Below, piece by piece: positions 35,368 to 43,272 of a DNA stretch of 64,000 bases; position 1 is the stretch's first letter, and the number at the start of each line of letters is the position of its first letter. This stretch comes from Pelobacter sp. (GTDB lineage: Bacteria > Desulfobacterota > Desulfuromonadia > Geobacterales > Pseudopelobacteraceae): positions 62,001-126,000 of the forward strand of contig JAVBXN010000008.1 of NCBI GenBank assembly GCA_030824515.1. The letters are read 5' to 3'. The notes below the pieces were generated by a model that was not told the origin of the DNA, searched no databases, and was given only the letters and a program-made list of their open reading frames with translations. The position numbers and the translations under genes were made by a program.

Positions 35368-36639
35368 TCATTTTCGCGGTTTATGGCGGTTCTCGTAGAA
35401 CTTGAGAATCACATAGGTGATCCAGGCAACAATGAACATTCCGACTGTAAATATGGCATATGACAACGGCCAGGGGATATTCCTGGTCATCATCGAAAAC
35501 TCGGACATGCCGCCGATGCCGGCAATCACGTTGAGCGGCATGAAGATCACGCTGAGGATCGTCAGACGGTAGATGACCCGGTTCTGGTTGATGTTGATGA
35601 AACCGACCGTGGCATCCATCAGGAAGTTGATCTTGTCGAAAAGAAATGAGGTGTGGCCGTCCAGCGATTCGATGTCGCGCAGGATCTGCTGCGAATCTTC
35701 CAGCTGCAACTGAGAGAGCAGTTTTCGGCGGATCAGGAAGGTCAGTGCCCGGCGGGTATCCAGCACATTACGGCGGATACGGCCGTTCAGGTCCTCCTCC
35801 TCGGCGATGTCGGCCAGGGTCTGGGCCGCTTCTTCGTCGGTCATCTTTTCACTGAGCACCTTCTTGCCGACTTCGCCCAGCGCGGTGTAGATCTCCTCCA
35901 GCGAATCGGCCGAATACTCGGCATCGGCGGCGTAGAGATCCAGCAGCATGTCCATGCCGTCGGAAACGGAGCCGGCCTGAATCCTGGCGCGCAGACGCTG
36001 CAGACGGAAAACCGGCAGTTCTTCTTCTCGTACAGAAAAGAGAATGTCGCGGTAGAGGATGAAAGCCACCGCCACGTTGCGGGAACTCCCCTCGCGATCG
36101 AGCAGGAAGTCGGAGTGCAGGTGAATCTCGCCGTTTTCCTCCACATAGAAACGGGCACTGGTTTCGATGTCGGTCAGATCCTCCGGATCGGGCAACTCCA
36201 GTCCGAAAAATTGACCGATCTTACGTCGGTCGGCTTTTGTCGTGCCCACCAGATCGACCCAGATCGGCTTGATCCCCTCCAGGTCCTCGACCGATTCGAT
36301 CGTAGTCTGGCTCAGGCGACCGTTCGACAGCTCAAAGGCGTTCACGACGCAGGCTGCGCCAAGGTAGCTGCTGCGGGTGGCCAGCGTGTCGCGGGTGGCA
36401 TCGCTGACTTCGTCCAGGATGTCGTCGGCGTGGCTGTCGTCGATCTGTCCCCACACCAGAAACAGATCCTCGGGAGCCAACTCGTCCAGAATCGATGCCA
36501 TTTCGGCGGGATCAAGCCGGTTCAGATAGAGATGCAGCTCCGCCAGGCACTGTTTCTGTGCAGCGGATTCCGCCTGTTCATGACGCGGCGTATCCAGCCT
36601 GTGACCGGTCTCGTCCACAAGCCTGTATCTGGACAGCAT
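35368..36639 (-). CDS. CorA-like divalent cation transporter with MgtE-N-like domain
   Basis: A 423-residue protein of the CorA superfamily: a soluble alpha/beta region, a long helix and two C-terminal membrane segments. The N-terminus (LDPAEMASILDELAPEDLFLVWGQI) resembles the MgtE intracellular N domain. The CorA signature GMN at the end of the first membrane segment is replaced by GGMSEF. In known CorA proteins GMN forms the ion filter, so the substrate may differ. The start is not certain: ATG at 36639 fits the sequence, GTG at 36678 is an alternative, and neither has a clear ribosome binding site. Confidence 0.8.
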   Translation of the reverse strand: MLSRYRLVDETGHRLDTPRHEQAESAAQKQCLAELHLYLNRLDPAEMASILDELAPEDLFLVWGQIDDSHADDILDEVSDATRDTLATRSSYLGAACVVNAFELSNGRLSQTTIESVEDLEGIKPIWVDLVGTTKADRRKIGQFFGLELPDPEDLTDIETSARFYVEENGEIHLHSDFLLDREGSSRNVAVAFILYRDILFSVREEELPVFRLQRLRARIQAGSVSDGMDMLLDLYAADAEYSADSLEEIYTALGEVGKKVLSEKMTDEEAAQTLADIAEEEDLNGRIRRNVLDTRRALTFLIRRKLLSQLQLEDSQQILRDIESLDGHTSFLFDKINFLMDATVGFININQNRVIYRLTILSVIFMPLNVIAGIGGMSEFSMMTRNIPWPLSYAIFTVGMFIVAWITYVILKFYENRHKPRK

Positions 36640-36776
36640 ATTTTGAACGGTTTGAAGTGGCACCCTGCACCTGCTCACGATGTTTGCAATTCAATAACTT
36701 TGATCGTTTAGCACATTAATATCAGGAATGCAAAGTAATCAGCATGTTATATAACATTTCCCCTGGCCAGCCTTTT

Positions 36777-38423
36777 TCAGACCCTGGCCAGGACTTTCAG
36801 CAGATGTGGCACCATCTGCTTCTTGCGCGACATCACGTTCCTGAGTTCATACAGGTGCGGCTCGAGCTGCGGATATTCCATCACATGGGCGATGCGGGTA
36901 TGCCCCTCCACCAGGAACAGCGTGGTTTCGGTCGTGATATCCGTCACCATCAGACCGGCGATGAAGAGATTGTCGCGGCGCTTGACTTCCGCCAGAGCCG
37001 ACAGCAGGTCATCTTTCATGCCGTAAAACTCGTCAAAGCCGACCACCTCCACCTGCCCGACGCCGATCGTATGTGATTCCTGCTTGAAAAGTTTGAAATC
37101 GGCCGACACGACCCGCTCAACCGTGCCGTAGTTCTTCAGCGAGCTGCAGGCGGCAAAAATATCGCGACCGAAATCGGTTGCCATGACTCCTGCCCGTTGT
37201 TCCAGCCAGACAACCGCCTGGCGGTCGCTTTCGGTGGTGGTGGGCGACTTCAGGATGACCGTATCCGAGAGGATTCCCGCCAGAAGCAGTGCTGCGATTG
37301 TCGGGTCCGGCTCGACGCGGCAATCACGGTAGCGCCACGTAACCAGGGTACAGGTGCTGCCGACCGGCGAGGTAGTGAATGCGATCGGCATATTTGAGTG
37401 GCTGTTGCCAAGCTTGTGGTGGTCAATGACCTCGCTGATTTCAACCTGTTCCGCGCCCGGGACCGCCTGACCCAGTTCGTTGTGGTCCACCAGTATCAGG
37501 TTGTAGGGAATCGGCGACAACAACGAGGATTTGGTTGCAACGCCGGCCAGGGTGCCATCCTCCTCCAGAGCCAGTATCGCCGGTTCACTGGATGCCATCA
37601 GCTTCTGGCGCAGCGCGGCCAGTGACTCGCCGACCCCGATCGTTGAAAACGTGCACTCCGCCAGAAACGACACCGGCGTGGAAAGCCGCGCCAGCCAGGC
37701 GGCGGTGGCAGTGTCATGGGGTGTCAACAACACGTTGACACCCTTCTCAAGCGCCAGTTCATTCAGTCCCGCTTCCAGGGGGTGCCCCCCGGTGACCACC
37801 AGCACCCGCACACCCCGCTCGATTGCCGCCTGCTGGATGGTACGGCGGTTACCTGTCATGATCAGCAGTTCGCGGGGATCGTGCCCCTCGATCCGGCTGG
37901 TAAACGACTCCTCCAGCATGGCGCCGATAAAGAGCTTCAGCGTGACCGGGTCATTGCCGTTCCCGCCGGTCTCGAACCGCCCCGACAGGGTCCTGGCCAG
38001 GCTCGGCAGACTGGTCATCACCTGCCGCAGCTTTTCCTGGCAGGGAAGCATGTAGCTTTCGGAGAGCCGCCGCAGTGAAAGCGCGCCGCATGGTTTCTGG
38101 TCATCGCAGATCACCGGCAGAACCCGCACGCCGCTCTTGTTGAACAGCTCCAGCGCTTCGTAGGCCGAGGCCCGCTGGCCGATCGTGATGGCCCGCGCAT
38201 TGATGATATCGCGAACCTTGGGGTGGACATCGGCCAGCAGCAGCGGCTCGGGGATTCCAAGGCGATCGAGGATATAGCGGGTCTGCGGATTGGGTGCGCC
38301 GGCCATCGCGGCAATCACGTCCGGATCGCCAAGCTTTTGTTTCAAGGCGGCATAGCCGATCGCCGAGGCGATCGAATCGGTATCGGGATTACGGTGGCCG
38401 ATTACGTAGGTGGTCTTAGTCAT
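36777..38423 (-). CDS. family II inorganic pyrophosphatase with CBS-DRTGG-CBS insert
   Basis: A 548-residue Mn-dependent (family II, DHH) pyrophosphatase that hydrolyses pyrophosphate in the cytoplasm. The catalytic N-part has GHRNPDTDS (9-17); the continuation has VDHNE and the DHH motif in VIDHHKLGNS; DHHA2 is at the C-terminus. Between them lie a first CBS domain (about 65-120), a DRTGG domain (about 140-240) and a second CBS domain (about 245-300). Such CBS-PPases are inhibited by AMP/ADP and activated by ATP or diadenosine polyphosphates. An ATG five codons upstream (38438) is also possible. A short inverted repeat CCTGGCCAG/CTGGCCAGG spans the stop codon. Confidence 0.92.
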   Translation of the reverse strand: MTKTTYVIGHRNPDTDSIASAIGYAALKQKLGDPDVIAAMAGAPNPQTRYILDRLGIPEPLLLADVHPKVRDIINARAITIGQRASAYEALELFNKSGVRVLPVICDDQKPCGALSLRRLSESYMLPCQEKLRQVMTSLPSLARTLSGRFETGGNGNDPVTLKLFIGAMLEESFTSRIEGHDPRELLIMTGNRRTIQQAAIERGVRVLVVTGGHPLEAGLNELALEKGVNVLLTPHDTATAAWLARLSTPVSFLAECTFSTIGVGESLAALRQKLMASSEPAILALEEDGTLAGVATKSSLLSPIPYNLILVDHNELGQAVPGAEQVEISEVIDHHKLGNSHSNMPIAFTTSPVGSTCTLVTWRYRDCRVEPDPTIAALLLAGILSDTVILKSPTTTESDRQAVVWLEQRAGVMATDFGRDIFAACSSLKNYGTVERVVSADFKLFKQESHTIGVGQVEVVGFDEFYGMKDDLLSALAEVKRRDNLFIAGLMVTDITTETTLFLVEGHTRIAHVMEYPQLEPHLYELRNVMSRKKQMVPHLLKVLARV

Positions 38424-38607
38424 GATAGTCGCTTTCATTTGTAAGTGTCATTGGTGTCGTTAATGATTCCGGTTTTTAAACAATGTTACTATAAAAGAGG
38501 GGCTCTATTGCCATGCGGATCTCAAGCGCAACATAGCGAAAGCTTGCTTCATCACCGGCTGCCATTAGCTTTTGATTTGATTCATGGAGTAACATTTTTC
38601 CACCAAT

Positions 38608-38700
38608 GTTGTAGGCCGGATCAAAAGCAGCGGATCCGGCGGGGTTGGTTTGATTGCGGTTTGGGTCACCGGTTCCGCTTTGCTTGAACCGGCTTACAAC
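38608..38700. repeat. 93-bp palindromic element in a gene-free gap
   Basis: GTTGTAGGCCGGATCAAA at the left end and GTTGTAAGCCGGTTCAAG at the right end (minus strand) are imperfect terminal inverted repeats, each followed by a second similar block (CGGATCCGG / CGGAACCGG). This looks like a REP/MITE-type dispersed element. The rest of the gap, 38424-38607 and 38701-38765, has no convincing gene. Confidence 0.55.
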
Positions 38701-38765
38701 TCTACATCCCATAATACTTTGCACTAAATCCAACAGATATCGGTGTAGTTGCGTGAACGGGTCTA

Positions 38766-40013
38766 TTATTGCAACTCCCAGAGACTCCGGATCGGAACGG
38801 CATACAGTCTCTCACCAAAAGACACAGTAGATTCTCCATCGTACAGCACAACACCTGCCGCAAAGCGTTCTGCAACCGCGGCCTTCATCTTTTTCAATCC
38901 GCGAAAATCAGCCTGAGTGACGGTAGCCGAAGCTTTGACTTCTATACCCGCCAGACGCTGGCCGGTGCTTTCAATAACGATATCAACCTCCACACCGTCC
39001 TTATCGCGGAAATGATGGAATGAGACCGGTGCTTCATTCCAACTCGCCTGGCGTCGTAGTTCCTGAAAAACAAAGGTCTCCAGAAGCTGCCCCAGAAGTG
39101 GCCGATCAACAGATAGCGCCTCTGCGTCCACACCCAGCAAAGCGCACGCGACACCCGTATCCCCAAAGTGCAGTTTTGGAGTTTTGATCAGACGACTCAT
39201 ACGATTTGAGTGCCAGGGGGGAAGCTCTTCCAGCAGGAATACATTGGTCAGCAGTGTAAGATAATCGCGTATGGTCGGTCGACTCACCTGAAAAGGTGAA
39301 GAGAGGTCTGCAACATTGAGAAGCCGTGATGTCTGGCCGGCAGCCAGCGAGAGCAGCCGGGGCAATGCTTCCATTGCGCTGATGCGGGCGAGATGGCGGA
39401 CATCCCGCTGCACCAGGGTTTCAATATAGTCGCGATACCAAATGGCCCGGCGCCGCGCTGTGGAACGAGCCAATGCCGCCGGATAACCTCCGGCAACTAT
39501 CCGCTCGACCAGTTCCTTTCCCAGCCGCTCATGGGTGGCGGCCCTGAATCCACCATGGAACAGAACCTTCAAGAAAGCAGCGGGTGTACACGCGAGTTCC
39601 GTTTGCGCAAGAGGATGCAGGCGAAGAATCTCCATGCGTCCAGCAAGTGAATCAGCCAGTTTCGGCAGCAGAAGCACATTGGCCGAACCGGTCAGGATAA
39701 AGCGCCCCGGTCTGCGGTCACGATCAACCGCCGCCTTGAGGGACGTAAACAGTTCAGGAACCCGCTGAACTTCATCCAGGACAACCTTTTCACCCAGATC
39801 GCCCACGAATCCGACCGGATCGGTCTTGGCCGCAGCTCGGAGGACATCGTCATCGAAGGTTATATAGTCATAGCCGGCGGCGTCACCTATTATACGGGCC
39901 AGTGTGGTCTTGCCGCACTGACGCGGGCCATGAACCAGCACAACTGGTGTATCTGCCAGCGCCTCAATCAACCTGGTTTGTACGAAACGAGTATACAATA
40001 AGCTATCTGTCAT
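38766..40013 (-). CDS. AAA ATPase with DUF4143 domain
   Basis: A 415-residue protein of the AAA_14/DUF4143 class. Walker A GPRQCGKTT is near residue 30, Walker B VVLDEVQ near 77, and the sensor motif ILTGSAN near 105. The C-terminal DUF4143 part has the nuclease-like pattern DKDGVEVDIVI...GIEVKAS (Asp, then Glu-x-Lys) of PD-(D/E)XK enzymes. The cellular role is unknown; such genes are scattered and mobile among bacteria and often stand alone, as here. The ATG at 40013 has only a weak upstream GG sequence. Confidence 0.85.
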   Translation of the reverse strand: MTDSLLYTRFVQTRLIEALADTPVVLVHGPRQCGKTTLARIIGDAAGYDYITFDDDVLRAAAKTDPVGFVGDLGEKVVLDEVQRVPELFTSLKAAVDRDRRPGRFILTGSANVLLLPKLADSLAGRMEILRLHPLAQTELACTPAAFLKVLFHGGFRAATHERLGKELVERIVAGGYPAALARSTARRRAIWYRDYIETLVQRDVRHLARISAMEALPRLLSLAAGQTSRLLNVADLSSPFQVSRPTIRDYLTLLTNVFLLEELPPWHSNRMSRLIKTPKLHFGDTGVACALLGVDAEALSVDRPLLGQLLETFVFQELRRQASWNEAPVSFHHFRDKDGVEVDIVIESTGQRLAGIEVKASATVTQADFRGLKKMKAAVAERFAAGVVLYDGESTVSFGERLYAVPIRSLWELQ

Positions 40014-40129
40014 GCGACCGATTGTAAATAAAGTATCGTCTAATTGAAAGTATTATATGCGTCCAAATGAAAAGATAAGCAACTTTGGAACAGATATGGA
40101 CGATCCTCTTGGCGGACCACTTTCAGAGC

Positions 40130-40720
40130 CTACATCCCCTTGAGCTTCCACAACGCGGCGACCCCGAAAACCAGGAACATGAATCCTGCCGTGCGATGAA
40201 TCCAGCAGATCGGAATAAAGCGCACCAGCTGTTTGCCGGCAAAGATCCCCAGCAGCGAGACGCACCACAGAGCCAGCGTGGAAGAGCAGAAGACCATGAC
40301 CATCCCCATGACGCTGTCCGAATGGCGGGCCGCCTGACTGGCGGTTACCAGCTGGGTCTTGTCGCCCAGTTCGGCCATGAAGATCATGATGAAGGCGGTA
40401 CGGGCCGCCGTGGCCGCCGTGGGTGGAGGGCCATCTTCATCATCTTCGCTGTCGCATGCGTGCCGCAGCGTGCTGTAGCCGAAATACAGAAAGAGCATCG
40501 CCGAGACCAGCGTCACCCAGAAGATCGGCAACAACAGGAAAAGCACTTTTCCCACCGCCACCGCCGCCAGATTCAGCACGACAAAGGCGGCCGCAATGCC
40601 CACGAAGATCCGCTGCCAGGGATAGCGCAGCGCCAGGGCCATCGCGGTCAGCTGGGTCTTATCGCCCAGTTCCGCCAGAAAGATCAATCCGAATGTGCTG
40701 AAAAATATGGCTTGTTCCAT
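40130..40720 (-). CDS. TMEM165/GDT1 (UPF0016) family cation transporter
   Basis: A 196-residue membrane protein with six predicted segments and two copies of the family motif ExGDKTQ (LAELGDKTQL near 17 and MAELGDKTQL near 115). GDT1/TMEM165 proteins exchange Ca or Mn for protons; bacterial members such as MneA export Mn. AGGA precedes the ATG. It is the last gene of the minus-strand run headed by the Mn riboswitch at 51058-51168. It has no yybP-ykoY element of its own, although such genes often do. Confidence 0.88.
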   Translation of the reverse strand: MEQAIFFSTFGLIFLAELGDKTQLTAMALALRYPWQRIFVGIAAAFVVLNLAAVAVGKVLFLLLPIFWVTLVSAMLFLYFGYSTLRHACDSEDDEDGPPPTAATAARTAFIMIFMAELGDKTQLVTASQAARHSDSVMGMVMVFCSSTLALWCVSLLGIFAGKQLVRFIPICWIHRTAGFMFLVFGVAALWKLKGM

Positions 40721-40794
40721 TTAGTTTCCTATGACGTTATTTTTTGAGAAGCCTTTTCTATGAAATTATTTATGAACGACTGACGGTATTTTAG

Positions 40795-41640
40795 TCACCA
40801 TTGGTTAAGGGCGGTGACAACCGGAAGAATAACACGCGCACCCTCCACTACCGCGGACCGGGGGTTTTCCACAATGCTAACGCTGATACCGGTCTGTTCC
40901 TCCAGCCTTGCACGCATTCCGGGAATCAAGGCCCCTCCGCCGGTCAACCAGATTCCGCTTTCGATGATTTCGCACCCAAGACTGTGGGGCAGGTCCAGCA
41001 AGAAGGAATTTACCGTGTCTATAAGCTTTTCAACAGCAGGGAGTTCAGATCCGGCTGCGGAACGGGCGACGCCATCCGTCCGCAGAATTCTCTCGGCATC
41101 CTCATCAGAAATGGTGCTGTTTCTGTCACGCTCCGCGGCTTTTACCAGATCCCGGCGCATCATTGCGCAGCCGATCCTGACGGCACAGGTTGTGCGGATT
41201 TTACTGGATTGAATCACCGCGCAATCGGTAACACCTTCCCCGATATCGATTACCATCTGGGCATAGGGGGACGAAACGTCGATTCCTGAACCGATTGCAG
41301 CGGCAAGAGGTTCCGGGATGACAACCACCGATGAAGCTCCGGAACTTATTATCGAATCCACCAGCAGTTCTCGCTCCGAGCGATTCACATCGCTGGGCGC
41401 GCAGGCCAGTACACGCGGCTTGACTATACCGAACACCCGCCCCTGTGCCAGCAATGGTTTCAGGATCGCAACCAGCGCTTCGCCGTCCACCACGACACCT
41501 CCGCACAGCGCCCGTTTAGTCGCGATGGCCGCAGAATGCTCGACCATGCGGTGCATTCCCGTACCCATTCGTATGGTTGCCGTGCCGACATCCAGAGCCA
41601 GGTTCTGCCTCCAGAATGCGTGCTGCGATATTAACGACAT
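40795..41640 (-). CDS. compact MreB-like actin homologue
   Basis: A 281-residue actin-fold protein closest to MreB, which is normally about 345 residues. Phosphate-1 LALDVGTATIRM, the catalytic Glu region VIPEPLAAAIG, phosphate-2 VIDIGEGVTD (usually DIGGGTT) and the adenosine motif LTGGGALIPG are present. The shortening falls in the parts that correspond to subdomains IB and IIB, which form inter-subunit and MreC/RodZ contacts. AAGGA stands six bases before the ATG. mreC and mreD are not adjacent, so this is probably a secondary paralogue whose polymer, if any, differs from that of the main MreB. Confidence 0.8.
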   Translation of the reverse strand: MSLISQHAFWRQNLALDVGTATIRMGTGMHRMVEHSAAIATKRALCGGVVVDGEALVAILKPLLAQGRVFGIVKPRVLACAPSDVNRSERELLVDSIISSGASSVVVIPEPLAAAIGSGIDVSSPYAQMVIDIGEGVTDCAVIQSSKIRTTCAVRIGCAMMRRDLVKAAERDRNSTISDEDAERILRTDGVARSAAGSELPAVEKLIDTVNSFLLDLPHSLGCEIIESGIWLTGGGALIPGMRARLEEQTGISVSIVENPRSAVVEGARVILPVVTALNQW

Positions 41641-41706
41641 AGCAGTTCCTTATGCGTTCCAGCCAGTCACGAGTAGAACCTCTTGACCATTCGTAAAAAG
41701 GTTAAA

Positions 41707-42006
41707 TCAGTCAAACAGCTCTTCCAGGAATGATTTCTTCCTGTACGGTTTCTGCCCCTGGGAATGCCCATGACCGTGGCCATGCCCTGAAGCATGGCTG
41801 CTCTGGTGTGGCGCGTATTGTGGCTGCTGGGGCGCATATTGGGGCTGGGGAGGAGGCGTCAGGTCCTGCGAAGCGGAGCGCTCGATAATCTTGTCCAGCT
41901 CTCCCCGATCAAGCCAGACACCGCGGCATTCCGGACAGTAGTCTATCTCTACACCCTGACGTTCCGACATGACAAGGTTTACGGTTGGACATACGGGACA
42001 TTTCAT
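41707..42006 (-). CDS. zf-TFIIB-type zinc-ribbon protein
   Basis: A 99-residue protein. The N-terminal zinc ribbon (MKCPVCPT and IDYCPECRGVWLDRGELDK) is a standard zf-TFIIB domain. A Gln/Pro-rich repeat (QPQYAPQ, QPQYAPH) and a His-Gly stretch (HGHGHGH) that could bind metal follow, and the end is KSFLEELFD. AGGAGG precedes the ATG. The function of this common small family is unknown. It lies between terC and the mreB-like gene, with gaps of 42 and 66 bases. Confidence 0.85.
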   Translation of the reverse strand: MKCPVCPTVNLVMSERQGVEIDYCPECRGVWLDRGELDKIIERSASQDLTPPPQPQYAPQQPQYAPHQSSHASGHGHGHGHSQGQKPYRKKSFLEELFD

Positions 42007-42048
42007 GAAATTCCTCCTGGTATGGTGTTTTGTTGTTGGTGTTTAGAA

Positions 42049-42993
42049 TTAATTATGTTCGACCGGAACGGCATGTTGCGGGTGTTTCTTTCCGATGGTC
42101 AGTGAGGCGATTACCGCCAGGGCCAGGCTGGCAAAGATCACCGCCAGCGATATGTGGATCGGGATTTGGAATCCAATGGCGCCTGCGATCATCTTGCCCC
42201 CCACGAAGGCCAGGATGAAGGATATTCCCAGTTTCAGGTAGACGAACATCCCCATCACGCTAGCCAGCAGGAAGTAGAGCGCCCGCAACCCCATGATGGC
42301 GAAGATATTGGAGGTAAAGACGATGAACGGATCCAGGGTTACCGCAAAGATGGCCGGGATCGAATCGATCGCAAACAGTACGTCGCTGCTCTCCACCATC
42401 ACCAGCGTCAGGAACAGCGGGCTGGCAACCAGCAGCCCCTTGCGGCGGGTAAAGAACCAGTCGCCCCGCACCCGTTTCGTGAACGGGAACAGACGGCGGG
42501 CCAGCCTGACCAGCAGGTTGTTGTCCGGGTGTACCTCACCCTCTTCGCCGAATGCCATTTTCCAGGCGGTAAACAGCAGCAGCGCCCCAAACAGGTAGAA
42601 CATCCAGTGAAAGTTCTTCAGCAGCTCGATACCGGTGAAGATGAACAGCGCCCGCAGCACCAGCGCGCCGATGATGCCCCATTTCAGCACGCGGGCCTGA
42701 TGCTCTCCGCGGATTTTGAAATAGCCGAAAATCATGATGAACACGAACAGGTTATCGACCGACAGTGATTTTTCGATGATATAGCCGGTAAAAAACTCCA
42801 GCGCCTTGGTTTGTCCCAGAAAGACATAGATGCCTGCATTGAAGGCCATTGCCAGCGAGACCCAGATTATGCTCCAGGTCAGCGCCTGGCGGAACGAGAC
42901 CTCGTGGGCTTTGCGGTTCATGCCCAGGTCGATGACCAGCATGATGATCATCAGCACCCCGAAGGCGCCCCACATCATTGATTGTTCTGACAT
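42049..42993 (-). CDS. TerC/Alx family membrane protein
   Basis: A 314-residue protein with about nine membrane segments. The conserved EKSLSVDNLFVFIMIF and VESSDVLFAIDSIPA segments with acidic residues in the membrane identify the TerC/Alx type. E. coli Alx exports Mn and is controlled by a Mn/pH riboswitch; TerC proteins in Bacillus metallate secreted enzymes with Mn. AAGG lies just before the ATG. The start overlaps the end of the PGPGW gene by 19 bases, showing that they belong to one transcript. Confidence 0.92.
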   Translation of the reverse strand: MSEQSMMWGAFGVLMIIMLVIDLGMNRKAHEVSFRQALTWSIIWVSLAMAFNAGIYVFLGQTKALEFFTGYIIEKSLSVDNLFVFIMIFGYFKIRGEHQARVLKWGIIGALVLRALFIFTGIELLKNFHWMFYLFGALLLFTAWKMAFGEEGEVHPDNNLLVRLARRLFPFTKRVRGDWFFTRRKGLLVASPLFLTLVMVESSDVLFAIDSIPAIFAVTLDPFIVFTSNIFAIMGLRALYFLLASVMGMFVYLKLGISFILAFVGGKMIAGAIGFQIPIHISLAVIFASLALAVIASLTIGKKHPQHAVPVEHN

Positions 42994-43217
42994 CCATTAC
43001 CTTTCCTGATACTTTCTATGCGCTCTTTTACCTTGCCCAGCAGTTTCCTGGCCCAGATGAATTCGGTGGCCAGGATCGCCAGGCCAACCGGGATAACCAC
43101 CACCGCCGGTCCCGGAAGCGCGATCATCGCCACCCCGGCGGCCAGGACCGTGAAACCCACCACTATTACTATCAGGCGTTTGGCCTGCCCGATCGTCTTG
43201 AGAACAATATGATGCAC
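42975..43217 (-). CDS. PGPGW-type small membrane protein
   Basis: An 80-residue protein with two membrane segments (about 10-50) around the motif ALPGPAVVVIPVGLAILATEF, which identifies the putative transmembrane PGPGW family, of unknown function. The start is a GTG at 43217 with AGGGG about eight bases upstream; the frame is open further upstream but only as antisense-like sequence. It overlaps terC by 19 bases. Confidence 0.75.
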   Translation of the reverse strand: MHHIVLKTIGQAKRLIVIVVGFTVLAAGVAMIALPGPAVVVIPVGLAILATEFIWARKLLGKVKERIESIRKGNGCQNNQ

Positions 43218-43272
43218 GTCAGATCCCCTCGCAAAAGCAGACTTCTTTCCATAAACGCATCCTGATACGGCA

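Noticed and set aside
40721-40794. A yybP-ykoY riboswitch in front of the TMEM165/GDT1 gene
   Set aside because: The gap is only 74 bases and lacks the GGGGAGTAG and CCTTT blocks; only the element at 51058-51168 has them.
41707-42006. The zf-TFIIB protein as a transcription factor
   Set aside because: Only the metal-binding ribbon is shared with TFIIB; small bacterial proteins of this type have no demonstrated DNA-binding role.
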